Shown piece after piece: positions 18,040 through 27,889 of a stretch of 64,000 bases of DNA (positions within the stretch are counted from its first letter, which is position 1; each line of letters starts with the position of its first letter). The stretch covers positions 310,001 to 374,000 of the forward strand of contig OZ255837.1 in assembly GCA_965277745.1 (NCBI GenBank), given 5' to 3'. A program made the translations under genes and the position numbers. Source of the DNA: G965277745 sp965277745. Lineage in GTDB: Bacteria > Pseudomonadota > Gammaproteobacteria > Cardiobacteriales > Cardiobacteriaceae. A model generated the notes under the pieces. The model had not been told where the DNA came from. It was given only the letters and a program-made list of their open reading frames with translations, and made no database searches.

Positions 18040-18402
18040 TCAAATCATATTCAGTTCGATTTTCGCGCGCAAGCTCATCATCTCCATCCGCCAGGGCGGA
18101 TCCCACTGCATATGAACGTCGCATGTCTTGACACCTTCCACCTGCTCTACCGCTTCCTTGACCCAATCCGGCATGACCCCTGCCACCGGGCATCCCGGCG
18201 CGGTAAGGGTCATATAGACATCGACATTTCCGCTGCTTTCTTCGATATCGATCCCGTAGATGAGGCCAAGTTCGTAAATATCGACCGGAATTTCCGGATC
18301 GAAGACGCTTTTCAACTGCGCGATGATCTTACGTTCAATCTCTGACAGTGCGGGATCTGCCGGATCCTTGCCATAGGGAACTTCGTCGAAATCCATCTTC
18401 AT
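18040..18402 (-). CDS. sufT: SUF system Fe-S assembly protein SufT (DUF59/MIP18 domain)
   Basis: 120 residues with a single DUF59 domain: SVFDPEIPVDIYELGLIYGI, then MTLTAPGCPVAG with the conserved cysteine, and WDPPWRMEMMS at the end. Proteins of this kind help mature Fe-S proteins and are often the last gene of suf operons, as here. It overlaps the sufU stop by four bases (ATGA). Confidence 0.9.
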   Translation of the reverse strand: MKMDFDEVPYGKDPADPALSEIERKIIAQLKSVFDPEIPVDIYELGLIYGIDIEESSGNVDVYMTLTAPGCPVAGVMPDWVKEAVEQVEGVKTCDVHMQWDPPWRMEMMSLRAKIELNMI

Positions 18403-18839
18403 GCCGTTTTCACGTTGTCCTGATTGCTAAGCGCCGCGTCGAGGGTGTGCCAGGCGAGCGTCGCGCATTTTACCCTCGCCGGAAAATCACGCACTCCGGC
18501 AAGCGCTTTTAACTTACCCATCGTATCGGGAATTGGATCCTGGCTCGTCACAACCTGGTGGAAATCTGTATAGAGGCGATGAAACTCCTGCATTGTCTTG
18601 CCACTCATGATTTCCGTCATCAGCGAAGCGGATGCCTTGGAAATCGCACAGCCCTCACCGACAAAGCTCACTTCCTCGATCACCTCGCCATTCATTCGCA
18701 CAAACACCTTGAGCCGATCGCCACACAGGGGATTGTGACCGGTCGCACAATGGCTAAAAGGATCAAGGACGTTAAAATGGCGTGGTTTCTTACTGTGGTC
18801 AAGGATCACCTGCTGATACAATTGCTTTAACGCGCTCAT
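18399..18839 (-). CDS. sufU: Fe-S assembly sulfur-transfer/scaffold protein SufU
   Basis: 146 residues of the NifU-N/IscU fold, with the three conserved cysteines in NPLCGDRLKV, GEGCAISKASASL and RVKCATLAW, plus the longer insert between the second and third that marks the SufU type. SufU accepts sulfur from SufS with the help of zinc. The ATG at 18839 overlaps the sufS stop by four bases; a longer upstream frame only overlaps sufS. Confidence 0.9.
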   Translation of the reverse strand: MSALKQLYQQVILDHSKKPRHFNVLDPFSHCATGHNPLCGDRLKVFVRMNGEVIEEVSFVGEGCAISKASASLMTEIMSGKTMQEFHRLYTDFHQVVTSQDPIPDTMGKLKALAGVRDFPARVKCATLAWHTLDAALSNQDNVKTA

Positions 18840-20041
18840 GTAAAAATCTCCTGCATGGCTTCGAGGGATTTGATCAACTGATCGATGTCGGCACTGGTGT
18901 TGTAGGCGGCAAAAGAGGCACGGATACTTGCCGGGATGCCGAAAAAACGCATTACCGGTTCCGCGCAGTGATGTCCGGCGCGTACGGCAACGCCGCACTG
19001 ATCCATGACGGTAGCGGCGTCGTGTGGATGGACGTTTTCCAAAGTGAAGGAAATCACCGCAGCCTTGTGTGGCGCACGGCCATAGATCTTCAGTCCATCG
19101 AACTGCGAAAGGCGTTCCTCGGTTTGGACGCGCAGTGCCTCTTCGTGCACGGCAATCGCTTCAAGACCGGTAGCACGCACCCAGTCGATGGCAGCGCCCA
19201 ATCCAATCACCTCCACGATTGGCGGTGTCCCCGCCTCGAATTTCATCGGCGGTGGCGCGTAGATGGTATCGCTGAAACTGACCGACAAGATCATTTCCCC
19301 GCCACTCTGATAGGGCGGTATTTTCTCGAGCCATTCATAGCGTCCATAGAGGACGCCGACGCCGGTCGGGCCATAAAGTTTATGCCCGGAAAAGACATAG
19401 AAATCACAGCCAAGCGTCTGCACATCCACCGCAAGATGGGCGATCGCCTGCGCGCCATCGACGATCGTGACGATGCCACGAGCACGCGACTTCGCGATCA
19501 GCGGCGCCACATCGTTGATCGTGCCGAGGACATTGGAAATCTGGGTGATGGCAAAAATTTTCACCCCATCGAGGTAAGTCTCGAAATCCTCACTCGACAA
19601 AACGCCGCGGCGATTCATCGGCAAGACGACAAGTTCAGCGCCGAAGCGCCGGCAGGCGATCTGCCAGGGCACGATGTTGGCATGATGTTCGAGCGCGGTA
19701 ATGAGCACTTTGTCGCCGGGTTCGAGCACGGTTTCGCCGAGACTGGAAGCCAGTAGATTGATCCCTTCGGTCGTACCTTTGGTGAAGACGATTTCCTCGC
19801 TGCGCGCGGCGCCGATGAAATCGGCGACCTTCTCTCGTACATCGTCGTAACGGCGCGAGAGTTTTCGCGAAAGAAAATGCAAGCCACGATGAACATTGCT
19901 ATACCCGTGTTGCAGGCAATCGTTGACCGCCTCGATGACAGTAAGCGGTTTCTGTGTGCTCGCGGCGCTGTCAAGGTAAGCGAGACGTTCGCCATGGATC
20001 TTCTGGGCGAGTACAGGGAACTGTTTTGTCACTTCAAGCAT
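18836..20041 (-). CDS. sufS: Cysteine desulfurase SufS
   Basis: 401 residues of the class V aminotransferase fold. The pyridoxal-phosphate lysine is in SGHKLYGPTGVG, the catalytic cysteine in RAGHHCAEPVM, and the substrate arm ends in IRASFAAYNT. It takes sulfur from cysteine for Fe-S cluster assembly. The ATG at 20041 begins the conserved N-terminus; it overlaps the sufD end by eight bases, indicating coupled translation. Confidence 0.95.
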   Translation of the reverse strand: MLEVTKQFPVLAQKIHGERLAYLDSAASTQKPLTVIEAVNDCLQHGYSNVHRGLHFLSRKLSRRYDDVREKVADFIGAARSEEIVFTKGTTEGINLLASSLGETVLEPGDKVLITALEHHANIVPWQIACRRFGAELVVLPMNRRGVLSSEDFETYLDGVKIFAITQISNVLGTINDVAPLIAKSRARGIVTIVDGAQAIAHLAVDVQTLGCDFYVFSGHKLYGPTGVGVLYGRYEWLEKIPPYQSGGEMILSVSFSDTIYAPPPMKFEAGTPPIVEVIGLGAAIDWVRATGLEAIAVHEEALRVQTEERLSQFDGLKIYGRAPHKAAVISFTLENVHPHDAATVMDQCGVAVRAGHHCAEPVMRFFGIPASIRASFAAYNTSADIDQLIKSLEAMQEIFT

Positions 20042-21173
20042 GGAACTGCGCCTGTGAAACAGCGGTGATCGCTTGCAAGAGCTTTTTATTGAGAGACGTT
20101 TCTTCAACGACAACCGCCTCCTTCAAAAAAGCAAGGAGCAAAAGATTGCGCGCCGCCAACAACCCGATACCGCGCGATTGCAAATAAAACAGCGCTTCAC
20201 GATCGAGAAAACCGACCGTCGAACCGTGTGCGCAGCGCACGTCATCGGCATAAATTTCCAGACGCGGTACCGATTGCGCCTTGGCTTCCTGCGAAAGGAG
20301 AATAAAACGACTTTCCTGACGCGCGTCCGTCAGTTGCGCACCGTTCGCCACATAAATCAAACCGTCGAAAATGCCCGTGCTTTTGCCGTCCAAGGCACCG
20401 CGCACGAGTTGATGACTACGCCCGTTTTCAGCCTGATGGCGAACATCGACATGAAAATCACCAACCCTGTCGCCGTCAAGCATCTGAATACCACCGAAGG
20501 TGAAATCGGCGCGATCGCCGTTCAGTTCACTATGAACGTCTACCCGCGCCAAGGCGCTGCCTTTTTGCACGGCATTCAGGCGCAGAATACTGTTTGCTGC
20601 CTGCGTGGCACGTACGTAAAGCAGTTGCGCGTTCTCGCTTTCATCCTTACCGTTCTGCCAGAGTACCCCTTCCAATTCTGCGCCTTCCTCAAGCACGATC
20701 AACATCAACGGCAGCTGCGCGGCGCCGCCTTCGCAGCCCATATCGAACCAGAAACTGGCGCGAGCGGCGGCTTCCAAGCGCAGAGAAATGCGTGAAAAGC
20801 ACCAAGTCCTGCCGAGTGCGTCAAGATCGATCACGATCGGCTCTTCAGGATGTTGACCCGCCGCCACAGTAAAATAAAAGGTCTCTTCGAGCAGGGCAAG
20901 ATTGAGTGCGGCAAATGGCGCGTCACTGGCTTCGAGCAATGCACCAAGAGCACCTTCATCCGCCTGCGATCTGTCGATGCCATCGGATGCGTGCAACCGG
21001 CAGTCGGCGAACACGACCCGGCGCTCGACATCGCGCAGCACGGCAAGCGGCGTAAAGCGCCAGGACTCACGGGCATGAAACGGCCCGTAATCACGACAAT
21101 ATTCACTCGCCGATCGCGCCAGCGGACTGGTCGGCGTTGCGGACAAAAGCCCGTTCAGCAATGGATCACGCAT
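20034..21173 (-). CDS. sufD: Fe-S cluster assembly protein SufD
   Basis: 379 residues of the SufB/SufD beta-helix family. The C-terminal part has DDVRCAHGSTVGFLDREALFYLQSRGI, a hallmark of the family. SufD forms the SufBC2D scaffold complex with SufB and the ATPase SufC. It overlaps both neighbours (sufC and sufS) by eight bases. Confidence 0.93.
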   Translation of the reverse strand: MRDPLLNGLLSATPTSPLARSASEYCRDYGPFHARESWRFTPLAVLRDVERRVVFADCRLHASDGIDRSQADEGALGALLEASDAPFAALNLALLEETFYFTVAAGQHPEEPIVIDLDALGRTWCFSRISLRLEAAARASFWFDMGCEGGAAQLPLMLIVLEEGAELEGVLWQNGKDESENAQLLYVRATQAANSILRLNAVQKGSALARVDVHSELNGDRADFTFGGIQMLDGDRVGDFHVDVRHQAENGRSHQLVRGALDGKSTGIFDGLIYVANGAQLTDARQESRFILLSQEAKAQSVPRLEIYADDVRCAHGSTVGFLDREALFYLQSRGIGLLAARNLLLLAFLKEAVVVEETSLNKKLLQAITAVSQAQFHA

Positions 21174-21942
21174 GCCCGTCTACCTGTGTCGTTTGCCTGC
21201 CATGGAAATCGCGATAACCACGCGCTTCGAGTTCGAGAGCGAGATCCTTGCCACCGCTTTTGACGATTTCGCCGGCAACCATCACATGCACCACATCCGG
21301 CACGATATGATCGAGTAGCCGTTGGTAATGGGTAATGAGGAGGAAGGAACGCCGCGGATCACGCAGACCGTTCACCCCATCGGAGACCACTTTCAGGGCG
21401 TCGATATCGAGCCCGGAATCGGTTTCATCGAGTACGGCGAATTTCGGTTCCAGCACCGTCATCTGAAGAACTTCGTTGCGCTTTTTCTCGCCACCGGAAA
21501 AACCGACGTTGACTGCACGATCGAGAAAACTCTCGTCCATTTTTACCCGTTTCATACGTTTTTGCAGCAAATCGTAGAACTCCATCGCGTCGATTTCCGT
21601 CTTTCCTTCATGGATACGCTGGGCGTTGAGGGCCGATTTGAGAAAATATAGATTGCTGACGCCGGGAATTTCGACCGGATACTGGAAAGCCATGAAGATA
21701 CCCCTTCGAGCGCGCTCTTCCGGGTCCATGGCAAGAATATCCTCGCCTTCGTACCAAATATGCCCCTGGGTGACCTCGTACCCTTCGCGTCCGGCAATCA
21801 CATTGGCAAGGGTGGATTTTCCGGAACCATTCGGCCCCATGATGGCATGTACTTTTCCGGCATCGATTTCGAGATCGATGCCATTCAAGATTTTCCTATC
21901 GTTTTCCTTGATACAAACATGAAGATTTTCGATCGCTAACAT
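21166..21942 (-). CDS. sufC: Fe-S cluster assembly ATPase SufC
   Basis: 258 residues of the ABC ATPase fold. Walker A is MGPNGSGKSTLANVIAG, the signature is GFSGGEKKRNEVLQM, and Walker B is FAVLDETDSGLDIDAL, with the SufC-specific aspartate and serine. It drives changes in the SufBD scaffold. About 75 bases separate it from sufB upstream, the only real gap in the operon. Confidence 0.96.
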   Translation of the reverse strand: MLAIENLHVCIKENDRKILNGIDLEIDAGKVHAIMGPNGSGKSTLANVIAGREGYEVTQGHIWYEGEDILAMDPEERARRGIFMAFQYPVEIPGVSNLYFLKSALNAQRIHEGKTEIDAMEFYDLLQKRMKRVKMDESFLDRAVNVGFSGGEKKRNEVLQMTVLEPKFAVLDETDSGLDIDALKVVSDGVNGLRDPRRSFLLITHYQRLLDHIVPDVVHVMVAGEIVKSGGKDLALELEARGYRDFHGRQTTQVDGHA

Positions 21943-22018
21943 GAGCTCATTGCCTTCTAATGATAAATTATTGAATAATAAATATAGTTTATTAAAGTAT
22001 GAGAATTTTCGTTTTCAA

Positions 22019-23464
22019 TCAGCCGACGCTACCCTCCAGTTTCAATTCGATCAGGCGCTGCGCCTCGACAGCGAATTCCATTGGCAGTTCATTGAACACC
22101 TCCTTGCAAAAGCCATTGACAATCAGGCTCACCGCGTCTTCTTCGCAAAGCCCGCGCTGCATGCAGTAGAAGATCTGCTCTTCGCCGATCTTCGCCGTAG
22201 TCGCTTCGTGTTCGACCTGCGCGGTTGGATTTTGTACCCTCAAATAGGGGAACGTGTGCGCCCCGCAGGCATTGCCGATCAGCAGCGAATCACACTGCGA
22301 GAAGTTGCGCGCGTTTTCCGCTCCCGGCTGGACGCGTACCAGTCCACGGTAGGCATTTTGCGCATGGCCCAGGGAAACGCCTTTGGAAATGATCGTCGAT
22401 TTAGTGTTCTTGCCGAGATGAATCATCTTCGAACCACTGTCGATTTGCTGGTAATCGCGGGCAATCGCCACCGAATGGAATTCGCCGACGGAATCGTCAC
22501 CGCGCAAAACACAACTCGGGTATTTCCAGGTGATTGCCGAGCCGGTTTCCACCTGTGTCCAGGAAATTTTGCTGCGCTTGCCCTGACAAAGGCCACGCTT
22601 GGTCACGAAATTATAGATGCCCCCCTTGCCATTCTTGTCGCCTGGATACCAGTTCTGAACGGTAGAATATTTCACCTGCGCATCCTCGTGCGCGTAAATT
22701 TCCACCACTGCGGCATGTAACTGATTTTCATCGCGCTGCGGGGCGGTGCAGCCTTCTAAATAGGAAACATAACTGCCTTTCTCGGCAACGATCAAAGTGC
22801 GTTCGAATTGTCCGGTATTGGCCGCGTTGATGCGGAAATAGGTGGAAAGTTCCATCGGGCAACGCACCCCTTCGGGAATATAGCAGAACGAGCCATCGGT
22901 AAACACGGCGGCGTTCAGTGCGGCGAAATAATTGTCACGGCTCGAAACCACCGAGCCGAGATATTTTTTTACCAGATCCGGATGTTCGCGTACCGCCTCC
23001 GAAAAGGCGCAGAAAATAATGCCTTCTTTCGCGAGGCGTTCCTTGTAGGAAGTCGCCACCGAGACGGAATCGAACACCGCGTCGACGGCGACTCCGGCAA
23101 GCAATTCTTGTTCTTCAAGGGGAATGCCGAGTTTTTTGTAGGTGGCGAGCAATTCGGGATCGACCTCGTCGAGGCTGCGAGGTTTGTCGGCATCCGATTT
23201 CGGCGCGGAAAAATAGGAAATCGCCTGATAATCGATAGCCCCGATCTCAAGGTGTCCCCACTTCGGCGCATCCATCTTCTGCCAGACACGATAAGCTCCG
23301 AGGCGCCATTCAAGCAGCCACCGCGGCTCTTTCTTCCTTTTTGAAATCGCGGTGATCACTTGTTCATCGAGCCCCGGTGGCAACGTTTCCTGCTCGATCT
23401 CCGTCTCGAAACCAAAACGATATTCATTTTCGGCAATGCGTTTTATTTCCGCATTTTCGCTCAT
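22019..23464 (-). CDS. sufB: Fe-S cluster assembly protein SufB
   Basis: 481 residues, normal SufB length. Family stretches include IFCAFSEAVREHPDLVKKYL, AVFTDGSFCYIPEGVRCPME, YLEGCTAPQRDENQLHAAVV, and SQCDSLLIGNACGAHTFPYL near the end with its conserved cysteine. It is the scaffold on which the cluster forms. The start overlaps the regulator gene by four bases (ATGA). Confidence 0.96.
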   Translation of the reverse strand: MSENAEIKRIAENEYRFGFETEIEQETLPPGLDEQVITAISKRKKEPRWLLEWRLGAYRVWQKMDAPKWGHLEIGAIDYQAISYFSAPKSDADKPRSLDEVDPELLATYKKLGIPLEEQELLAGVAVDAVFDSVSVATSYKERLAKEGIIFCAFSEAVREHPDLVKKYLGSVVSSRDNYFAALNAAVFTDGSFCYIPEGVRCPMELSTYFRINAANTGQFERTLIVAEKGSYVSYLEGCTAPQRDENQLHAAVVEIYAHEDAQVKYSTVQNWYPGDKNGKGGIYNFVTKRGLCQGKRSKISWTQVETGSAITWKYPSCVLRGDDSVGEFHSVAIARDYQQIDSGSKMIHLGKNTKSTIISKGVSLGHAQNAYRGLVRVQPGAENARNFSQCDSLLIGNACGAHTFPYLRVQNPTAQVEHEATTAKIGEEQIFYCMQRGLCEEDAVSLIVNGFCKEVFNELPMEFAVEAQRLIELKLEGSVG

Positions 23465-23934
23465 AGGTATTTCTCCTTGTAAATCATCTCGCCTGTGCGC
23501 TCGAGTAGCGGCAACGGCGCCGATGGTTTTTCCCCTTCCATCTCGGCAAGCGTTTTCTCCGCCAACATTTGGGTAATTTCGCTGTTAAGTCGCCGCCAGA
23601 ACGGACTGATCCGGCAATGTCCGGCGAATGTGCAATCGCTCTCTGCACGGACGCAATCGACCAGTTCCGGAGAACCCTCCATCGCCTGCACAACCTCGAG
23701 CGCTGTGACCTGCCCGGGATGTCGTGCCAATCGGTAGCCGCCTTGGGCACCACGAGTGGAGGCGACGATACGATGACGCACCAGACGTTTGAGCACTTTT
23801 CCAGTCATCGGCGCGGCAATCCCGGTTTCTCTTGCCAAAGAGGCCGCACTTTTCGGCGCGCTTTCACTTTCCATATCGACCAGTTCACTGAGCAGCAGGA
23901 AAGCGTATTCGCTTTCCTTGGTGATACGCAACAT
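23461..23934 (-). CDS. Rrf2-family SUF operon regulator (Fe-S sensing)
   Basis: 157 residues. A winged helix with IAAPMTGKVLKRLVRHRIV and RGAQGGYRLAR is followed by a cysteine cluster, DCVRAESDCTFAGHC, spaced as in [2Fe-2S] Rrf2 regulators such as IscR. Its place as first gene of suf matches the regulator type found heading many proteobacterial suf operons. It probably senses cluster supply and controls its own operon. A palindrome lies 23 bases upstream of its start. Confidence 0.9.
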   Translation of the reverse strand: MLRITKESEYAFLLLSELVDMESESAPKSAASLARETGIAAPMTGKVLKRLVRHRIVASTRGAQGGYRLARHPGQVTALEVVQAMEGSPELVDCVRAESDCTFAGHCRISPFWRRLNSEITQMLAEKTLAEMEGEKPSAPLPLLERTGEMIYKEKYL

Positions 23935-23956
23935 GATCTTCTCCTAATCAGGACGT

Positions 23957-23970
23957 ATATTGTACCATAT
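23957..23970 (-). promoter_or_regulatory. Candidate operator of the suf operon
   Basis: ATATTGTACCATAT is a near-perfect palindrome (one mismatched pair) just upstream of the first suf gene. It overlaps TACAAT, a possible -10 box on the minus strand. It does not match the known IscR type 1 or type 2 sites well, so the link to the Rrf2 regulator is inference. Confidence 0.45.
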
Positions 23971-24009
23971 AATCGGATTTTCCGCATCGGCGCAAGGACT
24001 CGTAAACAA

Positions 24010-26016
24010 TTACCCCAATTCTTTACCGAGACGGGCAAGCCGTTTTTCTGCTGTCCTTATCATCTTCGAGTCATAATACCGCGCCATCCAATACGCCCTG
24101 GCAGCAAGTTCCCAAGACGCCGGATCACCTGCGCGCGCGCTCTTGCCGACACGGAGTAAAAAGCTGCCGAACGGCTCGCCCGGCAGACGGCGGAAACCGC
24201 GTTTACGCAATTTTTCGAGCAGATTTTCAGCGCGCTTTTCAAGCGCGTCACGGCGATCATTTCGCCGCCGCCGTAAACCATAGTAAAGGGCGAGAAATCC
24301 GGCGAAAATCACGAAAACGCTGGCAAGCAATTGCCATGGCAGCCAATCGCCGAGACCCAAAGAGACGAGCAGGCCGAGTTGACGTTTACTATTGAGATCG
24401 ATCACCCAATTCTGCCAGAAGGACTCGGTCGCATCGACGGCATCGCGCAGCCAGGCGAACGCCGCGATTTTCTCCGCAAGACGCGCGGCGAACGCCCGGT
24501 TTTTCGCGCTGGCGCCGAGCAAGCCGCCACCCAGACCGGCATTACGAATCCGCGAAGGAGCAACGGCGGCGGTCGGATCGAAACGCGTCCAGCCCTTGCC
24601 GCGCTGCCAGAGTTCCACCCAGGCGTGGGCGTTCTCCTCACGCACGACCCAGTCGCCGCTGATCGGATTGTAGGCACCGCCCTGATAGCCGATGACGATC
24701 CGCGCCGGAATCCCGATACTACGGGCGGAAACCGCCATCGCGTTAGCGAAATGTTCGCAAAAGCCGATTTTCTGCTCGAAAAGAAAGTTCTCCACATCTC
24801 CGGCACCAGGCATCGGCGTCAGGGAGTAGACGTACTCGTTTTCGTGGACATGGCGTAAAAACGCCTTGGCGAATCCGGCAGCGGTTTCCCCGCCTGCGCG
24901 ATACAGTCGCGCGGCGAGCGCTCGGGTACGGGATAGCGCAAGATCGGCCGGCAAGCGCAAGGCGTCACGGCGATCCGGGCGAGAAAGCGCCTGCGCGCTT
25001 AGGTGATAACGTGTGGCCGAGACGAGCGGATAACGGTGGGCGCCTTTTTTCTCCTTTGGCAGACGAATCTGCCAGGCGGCGCCGACCTGTGCTTCCTTTA
25101 CCGTCGCAACCGGTATATCGAGCGGCGTCAGCCACTTGCTTGCCGTTTTGACCGAAATCAGAGTATAACCGATTTCGCTACCCTGTTCATAGGTGAGCGC
25201 CTCCCGCGCAGCGGAAAAATCGCTTTCCCGCTGCCGCCATTTCTCCCCATCGAAGTGCCAAAGTACCGGTCCGCGCCAATACAACAGGTGGCGCGCCGGC
25301 ACTTGGGCAGTGTCGAAACGCACGCGAAAAGCCACCGCGTCGGAACGCACCAGTTCGGTGATATCGCCAAGGGACATGGCCTCGGGCAAACCCGTGACCG
25401 CCTCTCCGTTCGCCCGCGGCAATCCCCACAACGGCTCGATACGCGGAAAGAAAAGGAACAGCACAACCGCGAAAGGCAGGGCGATGGCGAGAATCTTCAC
25501 CACCTCCTGCCAGCGTCCGAGGGTGCGGATGCGGCTGTTGCGCTGGGTCAGGGCGCCCAAGACATACAGATTTGTCGCAAGACTGACGAGCAACCAGGCA
25601 AACATCGCAATCGACTGCGTATAAACCAGCACGGAAAGAAGCAAACACAGCGAGAGCAGAAACAGGATCCGTATGTCGCGAACATTACGTGTTTCCAACA
25701 ACTTTCCGGCCGTGGCGACGGCGAGCAAACCGACGAAAGAATCGGTCGCCCCGTCGATGGGATAGCGCACAGATAAAATGAGCAATGCGCTCAGAAACAG
25801 AGGCGCAAGAAGATACACCGCCCAACGGGGCCGCGCGAAATAAAGCGCGGCGCCCTTGACTGAAAAAGCGCTCACCACGACCGTCCCGAGGGGGGGCGGG
25901 AGAAAAAACAGCAACGGCAGTTGGGCGCTGGCACTCGCGGCGATCACTTTGCGCCACAAGGGCGGGGAAAATGCGTCGCGGCGATCGGCGGCCGCCACCC
26001 ATTGCCAAAACGCCAT
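24010..26016 (-). CDS. tgpA: TgpA-type transmembrane transglutaminase-like protein (DUF3488)
   Basis: 668 residues. Several membrane helices occupy about residues 15-200, followed by a periplasmic transglutaminase domain with the catalytic cysteine in KIGFCEHFANAMAV, the histidine in VVREENAHAWVELW, and the aspartate in FDPTAAVAP. One more helix (LLASVFVIFAGFLALYYGL) precedes a cytoplasmic tail. TgpA of Pseudomonas is essential; the substrate of the family is unknown. The start at 26016 overlaps the DUF58 stop by one base (TGATG). Confidence 0.9.
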   Translation of the reverse strand: MAFWQWVAAADRRDAFSPPLWRKVIAASASAQLPLLFFLPPPLGTVVVSAFSVKGAALYFARPRWAVYLLAPLFLSALLILSVRYPIDGATDSFVGLLAVATAGKLLETRNVRDIRILFLLSLCLLLSVLVYTQSIAMFAWLLVSLATNLYVLGALTQRNSRIRTLGRWQEVVKILAIALPFAVVLFLFFPRIEPLWGLPRANGEAVTGLPEAMSLGDITELVRSDAVAFRVRFDTAQVPARHLLYWRGPVLWHFDGEKWRQRESDFSAAREALTYEQGSEIGYTLISVKTASKWLTPLDIPVATVKEAQVGAAWQIRLPKEKKGAHRYPLVSATRYHLSAQALSRPDRRDALRLPADLALSRTRALAARLYRAGGETAAGFAKAFLRHVHENEYVYSLTPMPGAGDVENFLFEQKIGFCEHFANAMAVSARSIGIPARIVIGYQGGAYNPISGDWVVREENAHAWVELWQRGKGWTRFDPTAAVAPSRIRNAGLGGGLLGASAKNRAFAARLAEKIAAFAWLRDAVDATESFWQNWVIDLNSKRQLGLLVSLGLGDWLPWQLLASVFVIFAGFLALYYGLRRRRNDRRDALEKRAENLLEKLRKRGFRRLPGEPFGSFLLRVGKSARAGDPASWELAARAYWMARYYDSKMIRTAEKRLARLGKELG

Positions 26017-26960
26017 CAGAATTCCGCGAGAAGACGCAGGCAGCGACCGCGATGGGCGCCACCGAGACCGAAATCGACGCTGATACCCGGCAGCTTCAGC
26101 GCGTAGCGGCGCCCTTCCCCCTCGCACTGAACAATCCATTTCGCAAGTTGTGACAGGCGGGTTTCCACATCCCCGGTAATCTGATGATAATCGAGGCTCA
26201 CCTGCGCCCCTCCGCCACCGGCGAAACGCTTGATCTGCATTTCCCCGCGCACGGACTGCTTCCATGCCACCCGGGAAAGCGTCTCACCTGGCTGGTAAGT
26301 GGCGAGCGTGCTGAACTCGTCCGCGCCGCTTTCGCCTTTTACCCGCTCTTGTGCGGCGCTGCCGGAGGCTTTCGGCAACGGACACTCGCCCGCTATCCTC
26401 GGATATACCAGCACACGTGCCTCGAGGCGCAGCCATTGCCAGGTGACAAACAGACCGAGCGGGAGAGTCGTGTGCAACTGGATCGGTTCCATTTCCTGCC
26501 AACCACGGCGATCGACAGGCTGCGCGAGGGAAACGGCGGTTGTCGTGCCGGCATCGATACCGTCGCACCACACGTTTGCGTGCGCATTGGCCAACCATAG
26601 CCCCGGACGCGCCTGACCGTCGCGTTCTTCGACCATCACCGTGAACCACGCTGACTCCCCCGCCCAGACCGGCTCGGCATCGGCCGCGTGAACCCGCAAG
26701 CGGGCGAAATAGCCGACGGTCAAACCGGCGCTTAACAGGCCGACCGTCGAGACCAGGAAGGTCAGCCCATAGCCGAGATTGATCCGGTAATTGACCGACC
26801 AGATAAACATCACCAGCAAACACGCCGCGAACGCCAGGCCGAAGGGTGTCGGCACCACCGGCAGGCGCGCCCCCGAGGGCAGGCGTTTTTCCGTGCTTCT
26901 CGGCTGGCGGCGCAACCAAGCGGCGCGCAGCCAGGCAAGCAAATCGACGCCTATTTTCAA
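26016..26960 (-). CDS. DUF58 domain membrane protein
   Basis: 314 residues. Two hydrophobic segments near the N-terminus (LAFAACLLVMFIWSV and GLTFLVSTVGLLSAGLTVGY) are followed by a soluble part with the DUF58 hallmark FSTLATYQPGETLSRVAWK and the shortened MQIKRF motif. DUF58 proteins pair with MoxR ATPases and transglutaminase-like proteins, exactly the neighbours here. The biochemical role is not known. Four bases overlap with moxR (ATGA). Confidence 0.88.
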   Translation of the reverse strand: MKIGVDLLAWLRAAWLRRQPRSTEKRLPSGARLPVVPTPFGLAFAACLLVMFIWSVNYRINLGYGLTFLVSTVGLLSAGLTVGYFARLRVHAADAEPVWAGESAWFTVMVEERDGQARPGLWLANAHANVWCDGIDAGTTTAVSLAQPVDRRGWQEMEPIQLHTTLPLGLFVTWQWLRLEARVLVYPRIAGECPLPKASGSAAQERVKGESGADEFSTLATYQPGETLSRVAWKQSVRGEMQIKRFAGGGGAQVSLDYHQITGDVETRLSQLAKWIVQCEGEGRRYALKLPGISVDFGLGGAHRGRCLRLLAEF

Positions 26961-27889
26961 AGCGGTACCACCACATTTTCCAATACGGCGCGCACCGCTT
27001 GTGCGTGCGATTGGCCACTTCGTTCTCCATCCGGCAGACGATGCAAAGCCACCGCCGGAAACACCTTTTGCACATGCTCAGGCAGAACCGCCGGGGCTTG
27101 CATGAGCAAGGCGTAAGCGCGCGCCGCCTGAATGATGCCGAGCCCGGCGCGAGTGGAAAGGCCTTGGCGGAAATGCGCCGGATCACGGGTATGGGCAAGC
27201 AGTTTGTGCACATATTTCACCAACGCTTCGCTAACCCGAACGCTACACAAGCTCTCTTGTAAGCGAATGATTTCCTCGCGGCTGAGCAACGCTTCACAAC
27301 CGGCGAGCAACGCCTCACGCGGCTCGCCAACGAGAATCTGCCTCTCCTGCTGTGGCGAAGGATAGCCAAGCGACAGGCACATCAGAAAACGGTCGAGCTG
27401 CGATTCCGGCAAGGCGAAAGTACCGATCTGATCGCGGGGATTTTGGGTCGCGAACACCATAAACGGCTTGGGCAGAGGACGTGTATCGCGTTCGATCGTC
27501 ACCTGACGTTCCTCCATCGCCTCCAACAGCGCCGACTGACTTTTCGGTGAGGCGCGATTGATTTCATCGGCGAGTAGCAGTTCGGTGAACACCGGCCCTG
27601 GATGAAACGCCAACTTGCCGCTTTGCGCAAGCGGCATGGAAAAACCGACCACATCCGCCGGCAGCAGGTCGGAAGTGAACTGGATACGGCGAAAACGCAG
27701 ACCGAGAGTGGCGGCGAAGGCTTTGGCCAGGGTGGTTTTTCCGACACCCGGCAAATCCTCGAGCAAGACGTGCCCGCGGGCGAGCAAAGCACACATGGCG
27801 AGAGTGACAGTTTCATTTTTCCCGAGAATCACCCGGTTGAGTTGCGCCAAAGCCGTCTGGAGGCGCTGAAAAAGCGCGTGTTCGATCAT
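26957..27889 (-). CDS. MoxR-family AAA+ ATPase
   Basis: 310 residues. Walker A is LEDLPGVGKTTLAKAFA, Walker B LLLADEINRASPKSQSALLEAM, sensor 1 VFATQNPRDQIGTFALPESQ with the arginine finger after it (LDRFLM). MoxR proteins act as chaperone-like ATPases for a partner; here the operon moxR-DUF58-tgpA points to an envelope role. It is probably the first gene of the transcript, preceded by a 110-base gap. Confidence 0.93.
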   Translation of the reverse strand: MIEHALFQRLQTALAQLNRVILGKNETVTLAMCALLARGHVLLEDLPGVGKTTLAKAFAATLGLRFRRIQFTSDLLPADVVGFSMPLAQSGKLAFHPGPVFTELLLADEINRASPKSQSALLEAMEERQVTIERDTRPLPKPFMVFATQNPRDQIGTFALPESQLDRFLMCLSLGYPSPQQERQILVGEPREALLAGCEALLSREEIIRLQESLCSVRVSEALVKYVHKLLAHTRDPAHFRQGLSTRAGLGIIQAARAYALLMQAPAVLPEHVQKVFPAVALHRLPDGERSGQSHAQAVRAVLENVVVPL

